DNA of 64,000 nt. Source: Mycobacterium stomatepiae (GTDB lineage Bacteria > Actinomycetota > Actinomycetes > Mycobacteriales > Mycobacteriaceae). Numbering within the stretch: position 1 is the stretch's first letter; the number at the start of each line of letters is the position of its first letter. Both the position numbers and the translations under genes were made by a program. Location of the stretch: assembly GCF_010731715.1 (NCBI RefSeq), contig NZ_AP022587.1, forward strand, positions 2,852,001-2,916,000, written 5' to 3'. Of the stretch, positions 32,953 through 39,710 are shown piece by piece. The notes under the pieces are model-generated. The model had not been told where the DNA came from and did not search any database. It worked only from the letters and a program-made list of their open reading frames with translations.

Positions 32953-34029
32953 GTGAAACTGGCGCAGGTCTTCGATCCGCGAAATAGCGCTCTGAATCTG
33001 TTTCGGCTCTTGCTGGCCGCCGAGGTCATGCTGTTCCACTCCTGGCCGGTCACCGGCCGCACCCCGCCGCACGTGCTCCTTCAGCTGCTGTTCTCGGTGG
33101 GCGTTGACGGGTTCTTTGCGATCTCGGGATTTCTGATCACCGCGAGCTGGCTCAACGATCCGAAGGTGCGGAACTTCCTCTCCGCTCGAGCGCTGCGCAT
33201 CCTGCCCGGGCTCTACGTCTGCCTGATCGTCACCGCGTTCGTGTTCGCCCCGCTCAATATGGCGATCACGGGCGGTTCGGCCACGAAGCTGCTGACTTCC
33301 TTCGCCCCGATCGAGTTCGTGCTGAAAAACAGTGGGGTGGCGTACATCCAGCATTTCGTGGGCGCAACCCCACGCGGTGTCCCCTTTCCCGAGGGTGGCT
33401 GGAACGCTTCGCTGTGGTCGCTGATCTGGGAATTGATGTGCTACCTCACGGTCGCGGGCCTCGGGCTCGCCGGACTGGGCAATCGCCGCTGGATTTCGCC
33501 AGTGCTGCTGGAGGTGGCCGCAATTGGCGCGACCTTGGTGCCCCCGCTCACCTTCCCCGGAGTGTGGACGGTTTGGCAGCTCGTGGTGCGAACCGCGATC
33601 ATGTTCGCGTCGGGGGCGGTGCTGTATCAGTGGCGCGACGTGGTTCCCGCCCGGTGGTGGCTGGTCGCGGTAAGCGCGGTCATCGTCGTCGTGTCGGCCG
33701 CCCTGCTGCCCGACTACCGGGTCGTCGCCGCCCTTCCGCTGGCGTACGCGGTCATCGTATCGGCGGCCAAAATTCATATCAAATACCTGAGATTGCGTAC
33801 GGACTTGTCCTATGGCGTCTACATCTACGCATTCCCGACGCAGCAATTGCTCGCAAGCTGTGGGTTTGCGACACTGAATCCGATAGTTTTCGCTGGACTT
33901 TCGACGACGGCCGTCGTGCCGATGGCCGCGCTGAGCTGGTTGCTGGTCGAAAAACCCGCACGGTCATTCAAGTTCCAGCTCAAGCGGAAGTGGTCCGGCT
34001 CCGAGCTCGTCGAAGCCGGCCGAACGTGA
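32953..34029 (+). CDS. Acyltransferase-3 family membrane protein, array copy 3
   Basis: 358 residues if started at GTG 32953, which aligns with the MKL... beginning of the other copies. A GTG at 32920 would add eleven residues. The Arg/His motif (R18 ... H29 in AEVMLFHSW), GVDGFFAISGFLITASWL, RALRILPGLYVCL, LWSLIWELMCY and the C-terminal LLVEKPARSFK are conserved. Only 57 bases separate it from copy 2, so the two are probably co-transcribed. Confidence 0.85.
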   Translation: MKLAQVFDPRNSALNLFRLLLAAEVMLFHSWPVTGRTPPHVLLQLLFSVGVDGFFAISGFLITASWLNDPKVRNFLSARALRILPGLYVCLIVTAFVFAPLNMAITGGSATKLLTSFAPIEFVLKNSGVAYIQHFVGATPRGVPFPEGGWNASLWSLIWELMCYLTVAGLGLAGLGNRRWISPVLLEVAAIGATLVPPLTFPGVWTVWQLVVRTAIMFASGAVLYQWRDVVPARWWLVAVSAVIVVVSAALLPDYRVVAALPLAYAVIVSAAKIHIKYLRLRTDLSYGVYIYAFPTQQLLASCGFATLNPIVFAGLSTTAVVPMAALSWLLVEKPARSFKFQLKRKWSGSELVEAGRT

Positions 34030-34135
34030 CGGCACCGAGGCCGCAAACCGCGTTGCCAGAACCGGTTTCGTAGGTGCGAAGAAGCGATGAATGCGATTAA
34101 ATGCAAAGACCGGATAACGCCGGGAGCGGGGACGT

Positions 34136-35209
34136 ATGAAACTCGGGCAGGTATTTGATCCGCGAAGTAATGCGCTGAATGCGTTGCGGCTGGCCATAGC
34201 CGCCGAAGTGATCCTCTGGCATTCGTTCGCCGTCACGGGTGGCATCCTGCCGTCCGCGCACGCACGACAATTGCTGTTCGGGGTGGGCGTCGACGGGTTC
34301 TTCGCGATCTCGGGCTTCCTGATCACCGCGAGCTGGCTCAACACCCCGAAACTCCGCGATTACGTCGTCGCTCGGGCCCTTCGCATTCTGCCCGGGCTCT
34401 ACGTCTGCCTGGCGGTGACCGCGTTTGTCATCGCCCCAATCAGCGTGGCGATTCAGGGTGGAGCGGCCGCCAAGCTGCTGCTGTCCGGCGCGCCATTCGA
34501 GTACGTGCTGAAAAACAGCGCCGTGGTGGTGCTCCAATTCGATGTCGGTGGAACTCCGACCGGAGTCCCCTTCCCGCACATGTGGAATGGGTCATTGTGG
34601 GCGCTTATCTACGAGGTGCTCTGCTATGTCGGTGTTGCGCTTCTCGGATTGGCGGGATTGGCACATCGTCGCTGGACTTCCGCGGTGGTGCTCGTGCTGG
34701 CCGTGGCTTTTGCTGCGTGCTTGCCGCCCATGACATTTCCCGGTGTGTGGAGCAACTGGCAGTGCATTGCACGCTTTGCCATCGTGTTTGCCGCCGGTGC
34801 CCTCGTGTATCAGTGGAAAGACGCAATTCCCGCGCGATGGTCACTCGTGGCGCTGAGTGTGGTTCTCGTTCTGTTGGCCGGCCTTCTGCCCGACTACCGT
34901 CTGGCCGGCGCCATTCCGCTGGCGTGCGCCGTCATCGTTTCCGGCGCGCTCATCCACAACAGGTATTTGAGGTTGCCGACGGATCTGTCCTACGGCGTCT
35001 ACATTTATGCCTTCCCGATGCAGCAGTTGCTGGTTATCTGCGGGCTCGTCCGTCTGAATCCCTTTGTGTTCGCGATCATTGCGACGATCGCTACCCTGCC
35101 GCTGGCGGCGCTGAGCTGGTTCCTGATCGAAAAACCCGCGCAGTCCCTCAAGGCTCGTCTCAGGAGGAAGCGGGCTGGCGTCGAGCTCCCCGAAGCCAGC
35201 CGAACCTGA
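34136..35209 (+). CDS. Acyltransferase-3 family membrane protein, array copy 4
   Basis: 357 residues from ATG 34136, preceded by GGAGCGGGG. Family motifs are all present: R18-x10-H29 (AIAAEVILWH), GVDGFFAISGFLITASWL, GLYVCLAVTAFV, LWALIYEVLCY and WFLIEKPAQSLKAR. In its middle (YVLKNSAVVVLQFDVGGTPTG, YQWKDAIPARW) it resembles copy 5 more than copies 2 and 3. Its 3' end overlaps the convergent small membrane-protein gene by 50 bases. The base composition looks less GC-rich than the housekeeping genes around it. Confidence 0.85.
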   Translation: MKLGQVFDPRSNALNALRLAIAAEVILWHSFAVTGGILPSAHARQLLFGVGVDGFFAISGFLITASWLNTPKLRDYVVARALRILPGLYVCLAVTAFVIAPISVAIQGGAAAKLLLSGAPFEYVLKNSAVVVLQFDVGGTPTGVPFPHMWNGSLWALIYEVLCYVGVALLGLAGLAHRRWTSAVVLVLAVAFAACLPPMTFPGVWSNWQCIARFAIVFAAGALVYQWKDAIPARWSLVALSVVLVLLAGLLPDYRLAGAIPLACAVIVSGALIHNRYLRLPTDLSYGVYIYAFPMQQLLVICGLVRLNPFVFAIIATIATLPLAALSWFLIEKPAQSLKARLRRKRAGVELPEASRT

Positions 35210-35567
35210 CACCGTCGGGGTAACCGGAAAGCGTCCATAGCAGCACGGTCAAGGCCTCGGCTCCCACGCTGATCGCCGCGTACGGCGAGGGATCCCACCC
35301 GTGCTCGGTAAAGCCGAAAAGCCCCGAGGTTCGCGACAATGCGAAGGCGAGCAATGAGCCGCCGGCGATCGCGGCCGCGGCCCAGCGCAACCACCACGGG
35401 CCGCCGAGCAGGATCAGGACGCCGACGGCGAACGAGATGCTGGCCTGGACCAAAAAGCCCGTGCCGATCGTCGGAATGTGCTGGTAGCCGTGGACATAGA
35501 GATAGGCGTGGCTGGCGGCACTGCTGAGCAACGACGCGGCGAAGCCGATCCGGACCAGGATATTCAT
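35160..35567 (-). CDS. Small four-helix membrane protein
   Basis: 135 residues from ATG 35567. The start overlaps the metallophosphoesterase stop by four bases (ATGA), which fixes it. A longer in-frame extension over the phosphoesterase gene is rejected. Four hydrophobic segments are visible (RIGFAASLLSSAASHAYLYV, FLVQASISFAVGVLILLGG, WAAAAIAGGSLLAFALS, AAISVGAEALTVLLWTL). I do not recognise the family. As the third gene of the cupredoxin-phosphoesterase operon, it may anchor or support their export-side function. Confidence 0.7.
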   Translation of the reverse strand: MNILVRIGFAASLLSSAASHAYLYVHGYQHIPTIGTGFLVQASISFAVGVLILLGGPWWLRWAAAAIAGGSLLAFALSRTSGLFGFTEHGWDPSPYAAISVGAEALTVLLWTLSGYPDGVRFGWLRGARRQPASS

Positions 35568-36493
35568 TGCAGCGTCTGCTCCTTCAAGGCCAAGGCGGTC
35601 TCGCCCTTGGTGTAACTGACCTCGCGGATACCCAGCGCGTCGCGCAGCCTTCCGGCCGGCAGCGTGATCGGCTTGGGCGCCGGCCCATCGCCGGGATGAG
35701 GCAGCGGGTAGGCGGTCGTCGTTCCGCTGTAGAACGACACGTTGCCTTCGGTCTTGGAAAAGAGTTGGTGCACATGGCCGTTGATGCATGTCACCGAGGC
35801 AAACCGGCGCAGGTAGCTGAGCGCCTGAGTGGCGTCGTCGGTGCCCCAGCCCCAGTCCGGATACATCGCGAACAACGGGATGTGGCTGAACACGATGATC
35901 GGGGTATCGCTCGACAGGCCCGCGACGTTCTTTTCGACGAACTCCAACTGATCGACACCCAGATGCCCGAGCTTGCGCAGGTTCAGCGTGTTGACCAATG
36001 CGATCACGTGGATGCCTGCGATGTCGAAGCTGTACCACCCGTCACCCATCGATCCGGCGCCGAACACCTTGCGGTATTTCTGCCCCGCGTCGTCGACCGA
36101 ATCGTGCTCCCCCGGCACGGTGAACACGTGCGGCGTTTTCAGCCCGCTCGTCATCTGCTTCACCTGGTCGAACTGCTCGGGGGTGGACAAGTGGGTGAGA
36201 TCGCCGGTGTGAATGACGAAATCCGGTGTGTAACCAAGGTTGTTGATCTGATCGATCGCATGCCCGAACGAGGCGGACACGTCCGGGTTCGGCGTGCCGG
36301 TGAAGCCGATGTGGCTGTCGCTGACCTGGGCGAAGCGCAGGGCGGGCTTGAGTTTTGCGCGATCGGACGCGGCGGCCCCGGCGACATGTGAGATCACCTC
36401 GCCGCTGGCTACCGCGAAGCCGACCGCCGCTCCGAACCATGCTCCGTGCCGGAGCAGCTGGCGGCGATTCATCATGCGGGGATCATTATTCAT
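35564..36493 (-). CDS. Tat-exported metallophosphoesterase
   Basis: 309 residues from ATG 36493, with GAGGAG seven bases upstream. The N-terminus carries a twin-arginine signal (MMNRRQLLRHGAWFGAAVGFAVASG), so it is exported folded. Calcineurin-type metal motifs follow: Asp59-Ser-His61 (VSDSHIGF), Asp98 (TGDLTH), GEHD at 128-131 where most relatives have GNHD/E, SHIPLF and GHVHQLF. The Asn-to-Glu change touches a metal/phosphate ligand and may alter activity. Substrate unknown. It is co-transcribed with the cupredoxin upstream and the membrane protein downstream. Confidence 0.85.
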   Translation of the reverse strand: MNNDPRMMNRRQLLRHGAWFGAAVGFAVASGEVISHVAGAAASDRAKLKPALRFAQVSDSHIGFTGTPNPDVSASFGHAIDQINNLGYTPDFVIHTGDLTHLSTPEQFDQVKQMTSGLKTPHVFTVPGEHDSVDDAGQKYRKVFGAGSMGDGWYSFDIAGIHVIALVNTLNLRKLGHLGVDQLEFVEKNVAGLSSDTPIIVFSHIPLFAMYPDWGWGTDDATQALSYLRRFASVTCINGHVHQLFSKTEGNVSFYSGTTTAYPLPHPGDGPAPKPITLPAGRLRDALGIREVSYTKGETALALKEQTLQ

Positions 36494-36538
36494 GGCGCCA
36501 CTCCTCGTCGCTGCGCTCTGCATCGTCGCCGGCGCGCG

Positions 36539-36949
36539 TTATGGTGTCACCACCACGGTGCCGTGCATCATCGGGTGAATCGAGCAGACGTAGTCGAAAG
36601 TTCCTGCGGTGGAGAAGGTGTGGGTGAAGCTGGCTCCCGTCGCCATGCCGGGTGAATGAAAGGAGCCGTCAGTAGCGGCCACGGTGTGGGGCTCTTCGTC
36701 GCGATTGATCCAGGTGACCGCGGTACCCGCGCGAACCGTCAGCGTCGCGGGCGCGAACGCGAAGCCGTCGATGGCGACCTGGTTACCGCTCGCCGGTATC
36801 GAGGGTGCGGTCATCGACGGCGTCGCACCGGAATCCGGCCCCATAGTGACCGCGGCGTGCGCATCAGGGCGCGACGCGGAGCATCCGGCGATCAAGAGCA
36901 CGCCCGTCGCAAGCATAGCCGGATGTTTTCGGAACAGGGCAATAGGCAT
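36539..36949 (-). CDS. Cupredoxin-domain lipoprotein
   Basis: 136 residues from ATG 36949, with GGGAG upstream. A lipoprotein signal ends in LLIAGC (Cys23). After a Thr/Pro/Ala linker comes a plastocyanin/amicyanin-like domain (residues ~55-136). Its type-1 copper ligands are His88 (EEPHTV), Cys122, His125 and Met128 (VCSIHPMMHG). It is probably a periplasmic or membrane-attached electron carrier or copper binder. It is first gene of the three-gene minus-strand operon, and its upstream region contains the GGATCGTATACG elements. Confidence 0.87.
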   Translation of the reverse strand: MPIALFRKHPAMLATGVLLIAGCSASRPDAHAAVTMGPDSGATPSMTAPSIPASGNQVAIDGFAFAPATLTVRAGTAVTWINRDEEPHTVAATDGSFHSPGMATGASFTHTFSTAGTFDYVCSIHPMMHGTVVVTP

Positions 36950-37347
36950 TATGAACTCCCAGGGCTGCGGAACTGTCGCCAACAGATAGGAAGGGTGGTT
37001 ACACTGTTAGGCCGGTTGTTCCGGTTGTGGCAGGGCGAGCACTTCGATAGCCACGTTTGGGCTCGCCTACCATCAATGCAGGCAACGCCTCTGGGGAATC
37101 GGCAGTTGATCCTCGGGGTCTGGATCGTATACGCTTAACGGATCGTATACGATCCACGATCGGACGCCGACAGCTCATCCGGCGGGGGGCGACGGATATA
37201 GGCGGGGTATATGGCGCGGGGTCAAGTTCTCGATGTCCGAATTGATGTACTGAATACGGGGTGTGGGTTTACGGCGCTCAATCCGAGAGTGGTTGCTAAC
37301 GGCACAGACGGAATAGCACCAAGAGCCGAAACGGCTGGTGCCGGCAA
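36950..37347. other. Divergent regulatory region between the cupredoxin operon and acyltransferase copy 5
   Basis: 398 bases without a convincing gene. It holds the repeated GGATCGTATACG operator-like element (37122-37155). It also has a short tandem repeat CCGGTTGT-T/G around 37012-37030, and a 5-bp hairpin AGCCG-AAA-CGGCT just before the copy 5 start codon. Promoters for both directions are expected here, but I could not pick clear -35/-10 pairs. Confidence 0.5.
37122..37155. promoter_or_regulatory. Tandem operator-like element with a perfect 16-bp palindrome
   Basis: GGATCGTATACG occurs at 37122-37133 and again at 37140-37151, 18 bases apart. The second copy extends into GGATCGTATACGATCC (37140-37155), a perfect 16-bp palindrome. 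The GTATAC centre resembles operators of GntR-family (FadR/VanR-like) regulators. The first copy is a one-and-a-half site lacking the last four bases of the palindrome. It lies between divergent genes, suited to control of the cupredoxin operon, copy 5, or both. No regulator gene is adjacent. Confidence 0.6.
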
Positions 37348-38454
37348 ATGAAGCTCGCGCAGATATTCGATCCAAAAAACAATGCGTTGAACGCATGGCG
37401 GCTGATACTGGCCACCGAAGTCATCGTCTGGCACTCCTTCGGCGTCACAGGTAGTGACGTGGCGTCGGCGCCGGTACGGCGAATGATGTTCACATTGGGC
37501 GTAGACGGGTTCTTTGTGATCTCAGGCTTTCTCATCACCGCAAGCTGGCTCAACCATCCACGACTCCGTGACTATCTCATAGCTCGGGCTTTGCGCATCC
37601 TTCCGGGCTTCTACGTCTGTCTTATTGTCGTCGCCTTCGTATTCGCGCCGATTGGTGTCGCTATTCAAGGGGGATCAGCCGCACAGCTGCTATCGTCCGG
37701 GGCGCCATTCGAGTTCGTGGTGGAAAACAGCGCGGTCGCGATATTGGACCACGGTGTCGGCGGAACGCCGACCGGCATCCCTATTTCGGGTCTGTGGGAC
37801 GGGCCTCTGTGGACCCTCTTCTTCGAACTGCTGTGCTACATCGGAGTTGCAGTTCTCGGAGTAGCGGGACTGGCTCGTCGCCGATGGACTTCCGTGACGG
37901 TATTGGCACTGGCAATGCTATTGGCCGCAGGTAATCCAACCATGACACCCACCGGGACTTGGAACATGGCACAGTGCATTGCGCGCTTCACCATCATGTT
38001 TGCGGCAGGCGCTGTCATGTACCAGTGGAAAGACGTGATTCCTGCGCGATGGTCACTCGTCGCAGTAAGTGGGGTTATCGTTCTCGCGGCCAGCCTACTA
38101 CCCGATTATCGTTTCATCGGCGCAATTCCACTGGCATATGCCATCATCGTTTCCGGCGCTCTCGTCCGCAATAAGTACGTGAGGTTGCCGACCGATCTAT
38201 CCTATGGCTTCTACATTTATGGCTTCCCGGTTCAGCAGTTGCTGGTGATCTCGGGGCTGGTCGGTCTCAATCCCTTCCTGTTCACGATCATTGCGATGAT
38301 TGCTACCCTTCCGCTGGCCGCACTGAGCTGGTTCGTAGTCGAAAAGCCCGCAATGTCCCTGAAATCTCGACTCAAAGAGAAGTGGGCTGCCGCCGAGCCG
38401 GCCGAACCACTTAGCCGGACCGTTCGGGATTCGGCGGAGCGAACACCTCGATGA
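37348..38454 (+). CDS. Acyltransferase-3 family membrane protein, array copy 5
   Basis: 368 residues from ATG 37348 (MKLAQIFDPKNNALNAWRL). R18-x10-H29 (ILATEVIVWH), GVDGFFVISGFLITASWL, FYVCLIVVAFVF, LWTLFFELLCY and VVEKPAMSLKSRLK are conserved. It resembles copy 4 most. It is set apart from copies 1-4 by the inserted minus-strand cupredoxin operon and uses more A/T-ending codons than copies 1-3. Its last 44 bases overlap the convergent Rieske gene. A small hairpin precedes the start and the ribosome-binding site is weak. Confidence 0.85.
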   Translation: MKLAQIFDPKNNALNAWRLILATEVIVWHSFGVTGSDVASAPVRRMMFTLGVDGFFVISGFLITASWLNHPRLRDYLIARALRILPGFYVCLIVVAFVFAPIGVAIQGGSAAQLLSSGAPFEFVVENSAVAILDHGVGGTPTGIPISGLWDGPLWTLFFELLCYIGVAVLGVAGLARRRWTSVTVLALAMLLAAGNPTMTPTGTWNMAQCIARFTIMFAAGAVMYQWKDVIPARWSLVAVSGVIVLAASLLPDYRFIGAIPLAYAIIVSGALVRNKYVRLPTDLSYGFYIYGFPVQQLLVISGLVGLNPFLFTIIAMIATLPLAALSWFVVEKPAMSLKSRLKEKWAAAEPAEPLSRTVRDSAERTPR

Positions 38455-39106
38455 CTCCGTTCGCCTCACGAACCATCAACTTGGGCAATGGATTTGGCGC
38501 GATTGGCAGTTGATGAGTGATGACTTCTCCGGCAGGGGAGAACGAGGTCGAATGGCACGGGCAGCGCAAACGGCCGTCGGGTGCGTCGAACCACAACCGG
38601 CATCCCTGATGTGTGCACACCCCGGATACGGCCTGCGCCTTGCCATCGACGCGGCGGACGAATCCGCTGACGGACCCGAGGTCAAACGCGTGCATGCGCG
38701 CGTCGGGCACGTCCGCACTGGCCGCGACGCGCTGCCAGGTTCCATCCTTGGGCTCTAGCTCTGCAGCGACGACGGGGCCTTCGGTGACATTCCCCGTCAC
38801 TGCTCGATCGACGGAGACCGCGGTGACCGCTGCGGCCGCCGCGGCGGATGTTCCGACGATCACTTGACGCCGGGTCGTATTCGGTTTCGGCTCCGGTTGC
38901 GCTGGCGCACCGGACATTTGTTCGGCCAGTCGCCGGTGCAGATCGTCAAGGAATTGCGGTCGCGGGGCGTCGTCACCCTGACCGGCCGCGCGCAGCTCGA
39001 TCGCCATGCGGATCTGCGCAGCCTCGAAGTCGTCCGGCGCGAACGGTTTTGGCCGGCGTCCCCGCAGCAGATCGTCGACGTAGCGGCGCAACCCTCGCGC
39101 GTTCAT
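38411..39106 (-). CDS. Rieske [2Fe-2S] protein, possible redox-sensing anti-sigma factor
   Basis: 231 residues, with its ATG overlapping the ECF sigma stop by four bases. Residues ~1-65 are cytoplasmic, helical and charged (LRRYVDDLLRGRRPKPF, FLDDLHRRLAEQ). A TTRRQVIVG twin-arginine-like site and a hydrophobic Ala-rich segment (80-100) follow. The C-terminal ~110 residues are a Rieske domain with Cys164-Thr-His166 and Cys182-x2-His185, plus Cys169 and Cys184 for the usual disulfide. The layout and tight coupling to a sigma gene suggest a membrane anti-sigma factor with an outside iron-sulfur sensor. This is inference, because Rieske proteins can also be electron carriers. Confidence 0.75.
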   Translation of the reverse strand: MNARGLRRYVDDLLRGRRPKPFAPDDFEAAQIRMAIELRAAGQGDDAPRPQFLDDLHRRLAEQMSGAPAQPEPKPNTTRRQVIVGTSAAAAAAVTAVSVDRAVTGNVTEGPVVAAELEPKDGTWQRVAASADVPDARMHAFDLGSVSGFVRRVDGKAQAVSGVCTHQGCRLWFDAPDGRLRCPCHSTSFSPAGEVITHQLPIAPNPLPKLMVREANGVIEVFAPPNPERSG

Positions 39107-39654
39107 GGCTGGCCCCCATCGTTGACCTGCGCCGCCAGCCGCAGCGCCCGATGTTGGAGCACCTTGGCATTGGCGACGCTGATTCCGAGTTTCGCGGCGG
39201 ATTCCTTGATCGAATTACCTTGCAGGAAACGCAATTCCAGAATATGGCGATAGCGGTCCGGCAGGTTGCCGAGAACCTGGGCGACGCGCGCCGGCGCAGT
39301 GCTGATCGCTTCCTCGCTCTCGGGTGGCTGCTCGATGTCCGCCTCGATCGAGGTTATCTCCCGCCCTAGGGTCTCGCGCCAGTGCGCGGCCAGCACGGTT
39401 CGCGCCGTGGCGCGCAGGTAGGCACGCACCTCGGCGACGCTCGCGGTCAGCCGTAGCGGCCGCAGCGCGGCGAGGAACACCTCCGCGGTGAGGTCCTCGG
39501 CGTCGGCCCGGTTGCCGACGCGGGCAACCAACGTCCGGTACACCCAGGTCGCGTTGTCCTGGTAAACGGCTTCCCAGTCCGGGTAGCCCTGAAAGCCTTG
39601 GTCGGGTACCGCGCGCAGGGGACGCGGGCCCGCGGGTTCGTTAGGTGACGTCAC
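39103..39654 (-). CDS. ECF-family RNA polymerase sigma factor
   Basis: 183 residues from GTG 39654 (VTSPNEPAGPRPLRAV). Region 2 is visible around residues 25-95 (DWEAVYQDNATWVYRTLVARVGNRADAEDLTAEVFLAAL, then VRAYLRATARTVLAAHWRE). Region 4 is near the C-terminus (LPDRYRHILELRFLQGNSIKESAAKLGISVANAKVLQHRALR). It is coupled by ATGA overlap to the Rieske gene, its likely partner, and lies 56 bases downstream of a flavoprotein gene on the same strand. The target regulon is unknown. Confidence 0.9.
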   Translation of the reverse strand: MTSPNEPAGPRPLRAVPDQGFQGYPDWEAVYQDNATWVYRTLVARVGNRADAEDLTAEVFLAALRPLRLTASVAEVRAYLRATARTVLAAHWRETLGREITSIEADIEQPPESEEAISTAPARVAQVLGNLPDRYRHILELRFLQGNSIKESAAKLGISVANAKVLQHRALRLAAQVNDGGQP

Positions 39655-39710
39655 GTGCCTCCTCCCCGATGAATAGCAGCGGCGGTTACACCCGGGCCGG
39701 AGCGCGGTCC

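Noticed and set aside
35568..36038. Upstream extension of the small membrane-protein frame over the metallophosphoesterase gene
   Set aside because: The ATGA overlap at 35564-35567 gives a natural start, and the extension is an Arg-rich antisense-like sequence in another frame of the phosphoesterase gene.
30434..38454. Acyltransferase array as a mobile or transposon-borne block
   Set aside because: No transposase, integrase, terminal inverted repeats or tRNA target is visible at either end. Tandem duplication explains the array without a mobile element.
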